This document shows, one piece after another, positions 34,289 through 44,393 of a stretch of 64,000 bases of DNA. The first letter of the stretch is position 1. The number at the start of each line of letters is the position of its first letter. Source of the DNA: Ahaetulla prasina (lineage: Eukaryota; Chordata; Lepidosauria; Squamata; Colubridae); contig NC_080541.1 of NCBI RefSeq assembly GCF_028640845.1, positions 159,782,502 to 159,846,501 of the forward strand, read 5' to 3'. The notes below the pieces were generated by a model. That model was not told the DNA's origin. It saw nothing but the letters and a program-made list of their open reading frames with translations, and made no database searches. The position numbers and the translations under genes were made by a program.

Positions 34289-34833
34289 GGTCTTTGGTTG
34301 TTCGGGTTTTCTCCCGTGTAAAATTGGAAGTGTCTTGGCGACGTTTCGACGAAGTCTCATTCGTCATCTTCAGGCTTCAGCTTCGTGCTTCTGGGAGCAA
34401 TGTGTGATCGCAGCTGTTTCTTCCTTTTAACTGCTAGTGGGGGTTTGAACTGATTGGGTGGGAGCTTGGCTGTGCTCTGATTGGATGGGGGTTTTTCTGT
34501 GTTCTGATTGGCTGGGGATGTGTCCTGTGTTGGTGGGGGCTTGGTTGTGCTCAGTCTAGTCTGTGCTGCAGGGGGATTTGAGCTGGTGAGCTGCATAGCT
34601 ATTGTTTGGCTTTGTGGTCGTGCTACATCTTCATAGTGGGTGTCAGTCTGCTGCATGAATGGATTGGAGGGGTTTGAAATGGCTAATGTTGCAGCTGCGG
34701 TCTGGCTTCTGGTCCTTGGTCGTGCTTCATGATCAGTGTGGGTTTGGGTCTGCTTTCTGGGTGGATGTGCGGTGGTGACATCCTGTGCGGACCTTGTGAG
34801 TGTGGGTCTGGTGTCATTCCTCGTGTTAGGGAC
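34283..34833 (-). mobile_element. PLE terminal-repeat copy (unit B)
   Basis: A truncated minus-strand PLE piece with only the C-terminal tail coding region (NTRNDTRPTLTRS to KLKPEDDE), the hammerhead-like motif (34337-34373) and the terminal CCTATATA. It is about 97% like unit C's upstream repeat by eye, sharing variants such as HPPRKQTQTHTDHEARPR. Confidence 0.85.
34337..34373 (-). ncRNA. Hammerhead-like motif, unit B
   Basis: Third copy, same 37 bases as at 30805-30841. The upstream segment AAGCTGAAGC is also kept. Confidence 0.45.
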
Positions 34834-34921
34834 AAACGTCGCCAAGACACTTCCAATTTTACACGGGAGAAAACCCGAACAACCAAAGACCTATATACAA
34901 ACACCCGTGAAAACCTCAGAA

Positions 34922-34927
<6 letters not shown>
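34834..34927 (+). mobile_element. Second inverted PLE 5' fragment
   Basis: Plus-strand sense copy AAACGTCGCCAAGACACTTC to CAGAAAACAAAT, giving perfect 64-bp arms at 34834-34897 and 34948-35011 around a (TA)n. It starts four bases earlier than the first inverted fragment, so the two junctions are not simple duplicates of one another. Confidence 0.9.
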
Positions 34928-34953
<26 letters not shown>

Positions 34954-35001
34954 GGTCTTTGGTTGTTCGGGTTTTCTCCCGTGTAAAATTGGAAGTGTCT
35001 T

Positions 35002-35038
35002 GGCGACGTTTCGACGAAGTCTCATTCGTCATCTTCAG
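35002..35038 (-). ncRNA. Hammerhead-like motif, unit A
   Basis: Fourth copy of the motif at 30805-30841, identical in the core. It directly follows the stop-containing end of the PLE frame. Confidence 0.45.
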
Positions 35039-35555
35039 GCTTCAGCTTCGTGCTTCTGGGAGCAATGTGTGATCGCAGCTGTTTCTTCCTTTTAACTGCT
35101 AGTGGGGGTTTGAACTGATTGGGTGGGAGCTTGGCTGTGCTCTGATTGGATGGGGTTTTTTCTGTGCTCTGATTGGCTGGGGGTGTGTCCTGTGTTGGTG
35201 GGGGCTTGGTTGTGCTCAGTCTAATCTGTGCTGCAGGGGGATTTGAGCTGGTGAGCTGCACTGCTGCTGTTTGGCTTCGTGTTCGTGGTCGTGCTACATC
35301 TTCGTAGTGGGTGTCAGTCTGCTGCATGTATGGATTGGAGGGGTTTGAAGTGGCTAATGTTGCAGCTGCGGTCTGGCTTCTGGTCCTTGGTCGTGCTTCC
35401 TGATCGGTGTGGGTTTGGGTGTGCTTTCTGGGTGGATGTGTGGTGGGGGCATCCTGTGTGGGCCTCGTGAGTGTGGGTCTGGTGTCATTCCTCGTGTTAG
35501 GGACACGTTTGTCAATAAGGGCAGGTTTCAAATGGCTGGTAGGCGGAGGTATCAT
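35022..35555 (-). pseudogene. PLE C-terminal Pro/Thr/Gln-rich tail
   Basis: A frame of 177 codons continuing the element's protein after the GIY-YIG domain. It is low-complexity with two ARPRTRSQTAA repeats about 36 residues apart, then KPPPTQDTPPANQSTEK and a basic VKRKKQLRSH. It ends KLKPEDDE then TGA, within the hammerhead-like motif. I know no function for this tail. Its basic patch could bind nucleic acid. Confidence 0.65.
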
Positions 35556-36114
35556 CTCGTTTGTTCATGCTGTGTGGGCGTTTTTCTATCTCGATGGCTT
35601 CTCTGATTATTCTGTTGTTAAAGTGTTCAGTTTTGGCGATAGTTCTGGTCTTTTTAAAGTCAATATCGTGTCCTGTGACTTTAAAGTGTTGGACCAGGGA
35701 AGAAGTTGGTTCCTCTTTTTTGAATGAGTTCTTGTGTTCTTCAATGCGTGCACTTATTCTTCTGTTGGTTTGTCCAATGTATGTGGTGGGGCAGGCGGTG
35801 CATGGGATTTCATATACTCCTTGATTTTCTAACTCAATTTTGTCTTTGGGGTTTCTTAGGATGGTGGATATTTTTTGGTTTGTGCAGAATGCTGTCTTGA
35901 TGTTATGTTTGTGGAGGATCTTGCTGATTCTGTCTGTGGTGCCTTTTATATATGGGAGGAGGGCTGTGCCATTTTCTTGCTCTCTGTCTTGGGTTTTAGT
36001 GGGGGGTTCTTTTTGGATTAGTTTGGTAATCTTATTTCTCTGGAATCCATTGGATGTTAGTACGTTTGTGAGAGTGTGTAGTTCGGTTTTTAGGTGTTGT
36101 TCATCAGCTAAGCT
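35512..36114 (-). pseudogene. PLE GIY-YIG endonuclease domain, best copy
   Basis: An open minus-strand frame of about 200 codons, extended upstream by flanking non-PLE sequence. It opens with LADEQHLKTELHTLTNVL, the linker after the RT. It then has GVYEIPCTACPTTYIGQTNR and RISARIEEHKNSF, which hold the GVY...YIG signature, the conserved Arg and the metal-ligand-type Glu-His of GIY-YIG nucleases. LVQHFKVTGHDIDF follows. A nuclease of this type cuts target DNA for insertion in most Penelope elements. The frame is lost near 35512 through a short run-length change. The tail continues in the next frame. Confidence 0.85.
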
Positions 36115-37540
36115 ATATATGCACACATTAAAACACATGCACAAATATGCTTCCAAAAAAAGGCACAACTGCCTTAATGATTTGAGAAGAGATAGTTCAT
36201 GTGTACTTTCTTTTAATGGATTTGCATAGTCTTATTAATATTGCCCACATAAAAATGTTGTATTTGAAGTGTGTTAATTCTGAGTATTGTTTTTGTTTAG
36301 ATGTTTTAAAATAATAAAAAGTGAACTTGAAAGGAGTGTGATTGGCTGATTTGAAAAAAAAAGATTGGAATGATGTATTATTGCTTAGGGTATTTGTTTC
36401 AGAAAAATATTAATATCAATTAGAAAATTTCTAATGGCCTCACAGGAAAATTGCCAAGAACATTAGAAGGATTATAATTGCTCCTTGGATGTAGTAGAAT
36501 TTAAATCATTAACTACCAGCATATTTAAAGGTCTGATTCCTCCTTTTCTGGTGCAGTTATATTTTAACCATAACAGTATAAAGGCTATGCTTTAGAAAGA
36601 GATCAAACAATTTTAACTGTATATATAAAAAACTGTGTATAACTATGGTGGAAAGAGAAATATCCGTTGAAATCAACAAAGTTATCTTTGGTGGTTAGCA
36701 GAAGAGTAAAAAAAAAATGATTGGCGAAGGGAGAAGATTATTTATTAAATATATACGCCATTCATCTCATACTGCAAAATGACTCTTTGCTAGTTGCTTA
36801 TTTTCATTAACCCACTACTCTGATTTTATGAATTCCCCTAATGAACATCCTATAAGGAACACTTAGCATATAAGGTCAAAAGTTTGTAAAGGATAGAAAG
36901 ACAGAGAAGCTGGTGTCAAAAACAAGAGGCATATTCATTGCTTCAACCAAGATTCCTATGTAGGAAGTAATAATACACACACATACACACACACAAAATC
37001 AGGATGGAAGTTTTGGAAGAACTGCCTAAAATTTCAAACTAATAAATCCCTTTAAAGGTATTTCAGCTTATCTTTGCTTTCATCTGAGTTATGTCATAGG
37101 AAAAAAACTTAAGAACTTCAGCAAGGAAAGGTAATCTGCTTCTACACATGAATAGACCACCTGAGGTCTTTCAGATTGTTTGAACTACAATCCCCATAAA
37201 GTTCACTTGACATAACTATAGTAACTGAAGTCCTAAACTTCTGAAGAGTGTCAAACTGCCTTCACCTGACCTATGCCGTTTACTTGCTGTTACATGCTTC
37301 CAGAATGTCATTTCATCTTTGGGAATAATTCTCTATGGCAAAGCCTGCCCTATGGAATTGCATCTCTTTGGAGATCCAGATGGCCCCAATCCTGTTAATC
37401 TTTCATGAGATATTAAAGATCTGTCTGCTTCCCAGGGTATTTAGGCTATGTAGTTAGAAGAGCTAATGTGGTTATGCCTTTTTTTTAATGAATTGATTAT
37501 GTTGTGGACGGGTGTTTGAAGCAGTTATTTACAGATGTAG
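36115..37540. other. Intron 4 sequence, no gene seen
   Basis: AT-rich intronic DNA. A (CA)n-like patch lies near 36972-36995. Nothing else is recognised. Confidence 0.5.
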
Positions 37541-38010
37541 AATATAGAATAACAGAGTTGGAAGGGACATTGGAGGTCATCTAGTCCAACTCCCAGCATG
37601 AGCAAGAGAGTCTATATCATTTCAGAGAAGTGGCTATCTAGTCTCTTCTTGAAAACCTCCAGTGATAAAGCACCCAGAACTTCTGAAAGCAAGCTGTTCC
37701 ACGGGTTGATTGTTGCCACTGTTAGGAAATTTCTTCTTAATTCTAGGTTACTTTTCTCCTTGATGCTCCGTCATCTTTGTGACAGCCCCTCAAATACTGG
37801 AATACTGCTATCATATATCCCCTAGTCCTTCTTTTCACAGGATAAGACATATCTAATTCCTGCAACCATTCTTCATATGTCTTAGTCCCCAGCCCCTTAA
37901 TCCTTTTTATTGCACTTTTCTTCACTCTTTTCAGGGTCTCAACATCCTTTTTATATTGTGATCAAAACTGCATTATTCCAAGTGTAGCTATACTAAGGCT
38001 TTGTAAACTT
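37541..38010 (-). mobile_element. CR1 LINE 3' end
   Basis: AATATAGAATAACAGAGTTG, then GGTCATCTAGTCCAACTCCC and TTCTTCTTAATTCTAGGTTA, is a third minus-strand CR1 3' end of the family at 11901 and 13819. It extends to GTGATCAAAACTGCATTATT. Confidence 0.75.
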
Positions 38011-39839
38011 TTATTTTATACAAAAAAAGAACATATATACATTTCATATTATATGCTGTACATCTCATAGTATACAAGACTTTGTATACTTTCATTCAAA
38101 ATTACTCCAGGTTGTCTAGCATATTATAGAAATTCATGATTGCCTAGTACATTACCAAAAATCTACTAGAATATTTAGCTATACTCCTAACATCATATAC
38201 AGTGGTATGCGGTGCCTGAGCCTTTGATGATTTGCCATTAAAGTAAATAGTCAATATGAGTTTATCTCATCCTGAAAATAGTTTTACATTATAGAATTCT
38301 AATAATTTTCACCTCATTTTCAAAATAGGTCTGTTATTTATGATCTATATGAACTTTTTTCTTCAAATCACTAACAAAATCCATAGCTTGAAGATTTATT
38401 ATTTTAAGCCAGACTTTTCAACTGTCGTGAAGATGTGGGGGAAACTAAAGTATGCTCTGGAAGTTTCCAATAGTGGCAGACATTAAAATTATATCCAGGA
38501 TGCAATAGAATAGCCTTACTATAAATTCCAAGAATAATCTATTAAACAAAACTAGTGGTATTTCTACTCTATTACTGATGATTGTAAACAGGTTCTGTTT
38601 AATTGATTTTCAAATTCTTAGGTTTCAGATGCAGGATGGGGGAATATGGCCACTGAATACTGCATATTCTTTTATAAAAGTAGTCATTTTTAATTTTGTA
38701 ATGCATATGAATTGATATTATTTCCTGTTCAATTATTTTTTCTGCCATATTGTGTAGTGGAACTATGAGTTGGAGCTGATTTACTAAAAGTAACAATGAA
38801 CCAATTGTTTAAAAAAAGACATGCACATACATAAATGTATACAACTAGCTGTTCATCTTTTTAAATTAGGCCATGTCCATTTATTGGTAATGTTATCTTA
38901 GTTTTCTAATTGAAGATAGGTGCATAAAACTACATGGGTATTTGAATGCCACAATTATTATAAATCTTTCATCAAACATTTGGTAAAGTATACCTGGGTG
39001 ATTTTTAAGAAAATAACATAATGCAATTGGCTCAGTATCTCTACTATATAAGTTATATAATTAATAAACTTAATCAATGCCCCACTTACTCATTTGTGTG
39101 GCCAGGAGGTGATTCATTGGATTTTGGAACTTTTTTATGGGGTTTTTATATATGGAAAATATGGTGTTGAAACTTTTTGAAGAAGGAAGTAATGGGTTCC
39201 CCTACAGAGAAGTGATTCCTGGTCCAACTATTCAGACAAGTCAATGTTCAAACTTCTCTTGCTATAGATTCTATGAAGAACCCTAGAGGATATGGGTTTT
39301 CTAGCAATCTTGTAGTAAGGATTTAGGCCTGGGTAGGGAATGGAAATGGATTTGGTTGCCCTGGAAGATCATCTTTGTTGGATTCAGATATGTACCATTG
39401 TCCATAGTATCCTTCTGTGCTATCTGCAAGTATTTGGTGGTTGAAGATACTGAGCTATAGAAATTTCTAAATAGGGACTTCTAGTTCACATGCATAGGAA
39501 CAGAGTAGTTGTGTCTATAATTGTTCTGATGTAGTAATACATAAGGGTTGATCCTCTCACACACATTATTCACCACCTGCATAAAGTTGCTGAGGAAGAT
39601 CATACGCTGGTTTCAGATGAAGAATCTTTGCATTATCATCATGCCTGCCCAGGTCAGAGATACCGTGTAATCATAGTCCAGAACCTGGAGCAATAATGGT
39701 CCAGAATGTATCAAAAACAACTTTAGATTAAGTCTCTGTTAAATGGACTTGCTCTTTGTTCATGAACCACATGATATGATCCTAATTTCATCTTAGACTT
39801 TTAATGGGTTACAATACCCCTAAAAGAATGGGTATCCAA
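38011..39839. other. Intron 4 sequence, no clear gene
   Basis: AT-rich intron to about 39080. From about 39100 the base composition becomes more even, and this part may be the decayed 5' part of the CR1 relic that follows, but I could not read a frame. Confidence 0.45.
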
Positions 39840-40235
39840 TTTGGAAATCTTCCTAGACTCTTGATTCCTACTAGAGCAACAAATGCACCTTCCTCTTGTG
39901 CATAAAAAGTGGACCTGTTTGGACTGAGACACTAGTAAAAACTGATTCCTGCCCTTGTCACCTCATGTATTGATTTCTGCAATTTGCCATACATGGGATT
40001 GCCTTTGTGGATGACTTGTAAACTCTGATTGCAGAGGCTTCCTAGGTGGGAATAGAAAATAGAAAATGTTACACCTATGCTGCAGTCACTACATGGATTA
40101 CAAATTTGCTTCTGGATCCAGTGCAACATGATAGCTATCATTAAATACCTTCATGGCTTGGCATCTAAGAAATGTCAATTCTATCTTTCCCACTCAGATT
40201 CAGCCTATCTATGATATCTTTGAAGTCAGAGATGA
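39840..40235 (+). pseudogene. Ancient CR1 LINE fragment
   Basis: Translated in pieces it gives TSCIDFCNLPYMGLPL and then HGLQICFWIQCNMIAIIKYL followed by HGLASK. These line up with TSRLDYCNALYMGVPL and the LHWLPV...FKVLVMIFKALHG blocks of the CR1 at 6385-7812. Stops and losses are many, so it is old. Confidence 0.65.
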
Positions 40236-40241
40236 GATGGG

Positions 40242-40678
40242 AGTGTCAAGGTTCCGACTGACAACCCAGTCAAGCCAGCAAGTCGAGACGATCAGATTTT
40301 CTTAAGCATAACTTTATTGTGTTCATCATTTCGGCACGCATGAAGCAAAACCAACTCTAACTAGTTCCCACGGTTTTCGCCTAATTAAAGAATGAATTCT
40401 TTCCTCCCCTTCTTCAACCAGGTCACATTGTCCAATTACAGTAGGTGTTCTAGTGTCACTATGGCAACTCCTTCAGGCCCTTGCCAAACTTCTGTTGAGA
40501 TGACCTTGGTTTCCACAGGGTCCTTGTTGTCTAGGCTGGCATTCCAAACCTCTCCTTCCCCTCCCCCTCCCCCCCCCCCCCCGCATAGCCTATGGCAAGC
40601 TGAGAAACGAAAAGATGGCTGCGACAGCAGGGCACATTTTGAAGTTTGACAGGGAACCTGAAAACAGGCTTTGCTAAC
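40242..40678 (-). mobile_element. Candidate solo LTR
   Basis: GC-richer block starting TGTCAAGGTTCCGACTGACA and ending GGGAACCTGAAAACA. TCTTAAGCATAACTTTATTG near 40300 would be a reversed poly(A) signal AATAAAG, so the sense strand would be minus. It holds a run of 14 C. No target duplication was read and no internal coding region is seen. Confidence 0.4.
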
Positions 40679-40739
40679 ACATCCATTTTTCTGAAGTGTT
40701 TTGCATCCTAAAGTAAGGAGTGCCTCAACTTCCTTCTCT

Positions 40740-40898
40740 ATAAAAAAAAAGTGTTAAAATCTATGATTCTGAAGGACTTCTTGATCTGATGATGCCAGAT
40801 TGGTTATGCCAGCTTTGACGCTGAACTTTTACTGGATTGTTTCATTGTCATTATAAAGACAAATTCCTTGTGTCCAATCACAGTTGGCCAATAAAAAA
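40740..40898 (+). mobile_element. L3/CR1-like LINE 3' end
   Basis: GACAAATTCCTTGTGTCCAA, TCACAGTTGGCCAATAAAAA, then ATTCT units. It is another copy of the tail family at 730 and 2584. The start is approximate. Confidence 0.7.
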
Positions 40899-40934
40899 TT
40901 CTATTCTATTCTATTCTATTCTATTCTATTCTAT
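40899..40934 (+). repeat. (ATTCT)n pentanucleotide array
   Basis: About seven ATTCT units at the end of the LINE fragment. Confidence 0.95.
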
Positions 40935-42036
40935 ATTGCATTGGGTTCCTTTGTGAAAGTGGGCAATTTATAACTGAATGCACCTGTGCATAAATGAATG
41001 AATACATTGTCTAGAAATATGGTGAATTGTACTATTAAAATTAATAAATTTTTACCATAATTCATTGTGCACTTTATGGTCTCTACATCCAATTAGCATT
41101 GGTAGTTTTCTCTCACGTGAAGTATTTCTGCAAATAACTTCACAAATCCATCCAAAGTTTTAAACATAAAACTCTGGCACACTTTTTTCTATGTCTACCA
41201 CAATGTCTTTTTCTCTAACATTGAATAAGGGCTCAATGTCTGGTTTTCTTTAACATTTTTCTGATCCAAATGTATTAATGAAAGTTTCCCCAATGGATTT
41301 TTTTTAAAAAATATATAAACGTAATATTTTTTCATAGTATTCAACATTTAAAATCATGCATTCTTTCCTATACACAAGAAATTTTTTAAAGGGTTTTAAC
41401 ACTAACAGACTGTAGTCAGAGCTGTGGTAAAGTCTATTTTGGTAGAGCTTATTAATACGTTCCTCTAGAAATAATTTGAGGGGTAAAAAGGTGTTGCTAT
41501 ATCTTTAATTAAAACGATGTTGAATATTAGCAAAAGAAGGCATAGACAAGCAATCTAGGATTATGCTGGCCCTGCAGAAAATGATACCACTTCAGTGGCC
41601 TTGCATCTTTAGTGTACTTAGAGTTTTAGAAATAAGAAAACATATTGGCAGAAACATGTTCCACAGTTGCACATTTTGCTATTGACGGGCCCAAAAAAAT
41701 ACTTCTGTTTCATTCAATAGTTTTCTGAGTTCTAATGCCTTTATTTTTCATAACAGCATAACCATAGGGAAAGATAAATTTAAATTTTGGACCTTCCTTT
41801 TGTAATAAACTCAGTAAGCAACTTAATGTCTAATGTTCCCTCTTGTGCAATATTGTATTATGATTGTAATGTGTGAAACAAATTAACAAATGGGCTTTAG
41901 ATTCTAAGAAATCCAACGTAAATAAATCAGGTTGCATTACTGTATTATTTTCAAAAAGTTTTCCTTGTTGTTATTAAATGCCTATGCTTCTAACAAGTGT
42001 TTAATGTCTCAAAAACATATTTGTGCTTCCTTGCAG
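40935..42036 (+). other. NEGR1: End of intron 4 with splice acceptor
   Basis: AT-rich intron ending TTGTGCTTCCTTGCAG, whose AG at 42035-42036 is the acceptor of the next NEGR1 exon. No other feature is seen. Confidence 0.7.
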
Positions 42037-42157
42037 TTGCCCCAACAATTCAGGAAATAAAATCTAGTGGAGTGACTCTTGGAGGCACTGGATTCATAAG
42101 ATGTGAAAGTGCAGGCGTTCCTTCCCCGGCTTTTGAATGGTACAAAGGAGAAAGAAA
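42037..42157 (+). CDS. NEGR1: NEGR1 exon (first half of Ig domain 3)
   Basis: Internal exon 5 by analogy with the mammalian gene. The T left over from the previous exon joins TT here to make Phe, giving the frame FAPTIQEIKSSGVTLGGTG, then FIRCESAGVPSPAFEWYKGE and RK. The Cys of IRC and the Trp of FEWYKG are the B-strand cysteine and core tryptophan of an I-set Ig domain. The exon ends with two bases of a Lys codon before GTAAGT. Ig3 lies next to the membrane anchor in this family. The match is unbroken. Compared with the mammalian protein as I remember it, the stretch between EIKS and the Cys has the most changes. Confidence 0.96.
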
Positions 42158-42371
42158 GTAAGTTTGGATACTTTTCTCATGGCGGTCTGCATTTTAATGG
42201 GAGGGGGGAGAATTATATGACTTTTCTTGACGTTTGTGTTGTCAGAGAAAGCGGTCAATCCAAGCTGTGATGGTGAATATAGGGAAAGAGTTTTCAGTAG
42301 AGGTATCACAACCCAGAAAAAATGGTAATCCACAGAAAACATTTCTTTATGAAACCTTTCCTAATACAAGC
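42158..42371 (+). other. NEGR1: Start of NEGR1 intron 5
   Basis: Consensus donor GTAAGT. The intron runs to 48925 (6.8 kb). Confidence 0.85.
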
Positions 42372-42379
42372 ATGACCAT

Positions 42380-42593
42380 CAGTGGTGGTATTCAGCCTGT
42401 TCTATCCGGTTCAGGCGAACCGGGAGCGGTGGCTGTGGAGGCTCCGCCCACCCACCTGGACATCATCATGTACCATATTTGATGTTCTGTGCATGCATGG
42501 AAGGTCCTGCACATGCGTAGAGGTGGCGCATGCGAGTGAAGCGAGCGCTCACATTAGCAAACCTGCAACGAAGGTAGGTGAATACCACCCCTG
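42380..42593. mobile_element. hAT MITE with CpG-rich interior
   Basis: Ends CAGTGGTGGTATTCAGCC and GGTGAATACCACCCCTG are inverted repeats. Perfect target duplications ATGACCAT lie at 42372-42379 and 42594-42601. The interior has GCGGTGGCTGTGGAGGCTCC and GCATGCGAGTGAAGCGAGCG, still with several CpGs. Confidence 0.92.
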
Positions 42594-42815
42594 ATGACCA
42601 TAATATAATTTTATAACTAATAATGGTAAGGAGGGGACTTTCAAGCTTTCTAAATGCCAAGAGATCATATTCCAAATGTATTTCAAGGTAGAGTCAAATT
42701 CCCAAGTGTAGGAACTAGATTGGGAAAAGTTCTACCAAGCAAGGGAGACTATTTAATACAAGGAAAATTGAATTGACTTTTATATTCAGACAAATGTATA
42801 CTGGAGGATGAAATA

Positions 42816-42993
42816 GTATGGTATGGAATGGTATGGTATGGTATGGTATGGTATGGTATGGTATGGTATGGTATGGTATGGTATGGTACGGTACGGTACG
42901 GTACGGTACGGTACGGTACGGTACGGTACGGTACGGTACGGTACAGTACGGTACAGTACAGTACAGTACAGTACAGTACAGTACAGTACAGTA
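42816..42993. repeat. Graded pentanucleotide array TATGG / TACGG / TACAG
   Basis: About 13 TATGG units (one variant, GGAATG), then 12 TACGG units, then about 9 TACAG units, with a single interleaved TACAG/TACGG at the last border. The three unit types differ only at one CpG dinucleotide. Long open frames here are translations of the repeat. Confidence 0.97.
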
Positions 42994-43432
42994 TTCTAAA
43001 TAACTGGGTATTCTTATACATACAGCCTGGGAGGTCAGTACCAATTTGAACTTCTAGCCAACCAATGTAGGGACTGAGAAAAAGAAGAAGAAATAAGAGT
43101 GTATCGAGATATACAGACCATATATGGACAAAGAGCAGAGTCAGGAATGGACTTTCCTGATAGGGCTTTTTTAACTTTATTGTGAGAAATGAGTTTGGAA
43201 ATTCTTTATTTAAAAAAGATGAAAATAGATGTTTTCTGTTTTTATTGGACACATTTCAAAATTGATTGTAGATTCATAGTGATCCAAAAGCTGAGGTACA
43301 GAATGAGCAGAATAAAATAGTATATATATCTAATTCTGAACAGCAGGTAGCACTTTTTATTTCCTCACACTTAAATCAAATATTCTGACAAGTAGAACAT
43401 TAAGGAGAAACATTCAACAAACCTCATTCTAC
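42994..43432. other. Intron 5 sequence, no gene seen
   Basis: Nothing recognised in this AT-rich stretch. Confidence 0.5.
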
Positions 43433-43661
43433 TGATTGTCTAGTAGTTAAGCAGCAGGATAAAAACCAGGAGACCATGAGTTTTAGTCCTGCCTTAGACA
43501 TGAAAGCTGCCTGGATGACTTTAGGCACATCACTGTCTCAGCTCACCTCACCTCACAGGCTCGTTATTGTAGGGAAAATAGGAAGAGAGTATTAGATATG
43601 TTCATCACCTTTAGTTATTTATAAAAAATATCAAATATGGCGTATAAATACATAAACTAAA
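43433..43661 (+). mobile_element. tRNA SINE family 3
   Basis: Head TGTCTAGTAGTTAAGCAGCA, then AAACCAGGAGACCATGAGTT and a decayed B box GTTTTAGTCCTGCC, CATCACTGTCTCAGCTCACC, and a tail AGTTATTTATAAAAAATATC with TATAAATACATAAA. It is the better copy of the family at 19695. Confidence 0.7.
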
Positions 43662-43716
43662 TCAATTTCTACATTCACCATATGAAGCATTGAATGGATT
43701 AACCTGAATTATTTGT

Positions 43717-44377
43717 TTGTTTGTTTGTTTTATTGAAAAAGTTTTACAACAATTAAATTTCCCCCTCCCCCTCCCCCTCCTTCCTCCCTCCCTCCAAAAC
43801 CCCCCTCCCCCCCTGACTTCCCGGAGCAAACACAAGGTATAGTTCAATAAACAAACAGTCATACATTAAATTTTAAAATCTAACACAATTATAATCCTTC
43901 TCTCACATAACCTGACTTCTTCCATTAAAATCAAAAACAACGTCCTTCATTCAAAGGCAATCTGAAATTTCTTAATCTGATATCTATTTTGAATATAATC
44001 AATCCAATTCTTCCATTCATTTAGATATTTTTCTTGAGTACTGTCTTTCAAGAAGGCTGAGATTTTAGCCATCTCAGCCAAATTGGAAACATTCAATATC
44101 CATTCTTCTATTGTGGGTAATTCTTTTTTCTTCCAATATTGTCCAATCAACAATCTTGCTGCTGTTATTAAGTTCAAAATCAATTTAGTCTCAATCACTG
44201 TACAGTCTGTTGTTATTCCCAAAAGAAAAAATTGCGGTAGGAACATTATCTTCTTCTTCAGAACATTCTGCATAATCCACCAAATTCTTATCCAGAAAGA
44301 CTTAATTTTCTTACAAGTCCACCATACATGAAAATATGTAGCATCATCAGAATTACATCTCCAACATTTCGCTTGCA
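43717..44377 (-). pseudogene. L1 LINE 3' end with ORF2 C-terminus
   Basis: A 5'-truncated L1 insertion on the minus strand, bounded by perfect 16-bp target duplications AACCTGAATTATTTGT (43701-43716 and 44378-44393). The minus frame 44378-43947 (143 codons) begins with AKCWRCNSDDATYFHVWWTC and KKIKSFWIRIW, the Cys/His cluster at the L1 ORF2 C-terminus, and is open to its natural-looking end. The 3' UTR has the G-rich polypurine tract (43760-43812, read as C-rich on +). The tail is AATAAAACAAACAAAC. A second 3' end of this family is at 62166-62452. Confidence 0.9.
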
Positions 44378-44393
44378 AACCTGAATTATTTGT

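Larger units (their letters stand above)
34948..36114 (-). mobile_element. PLE 5'-truncated copy (unit A)
   Basis: A minus-strand PLE copy starting at the LADEQHLKTELH region and running to the terminal CCTATATA. The truncation point (36114/36115) is where similarity to 31905 stops, next to a TATATATG sequence. Its reading frame is better kept than that of the long copy. Confidence 0.88.

Noticed and set aside
35512..36168. GIY-YIG nuclease as a host gene such as an SLX1-type enzyme
   Set aside because: Downstream and upstream sequence is Penelope-type, it occurs in several copies here, and its N-terminal part is flanking intron.
42715..43252. Long open frames with PYHTI/PYRTV and YGMVW repeats
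   Set aside because: Each is the pentanucleotide array read in some frame. The 5-bp unit keeps all frames open.
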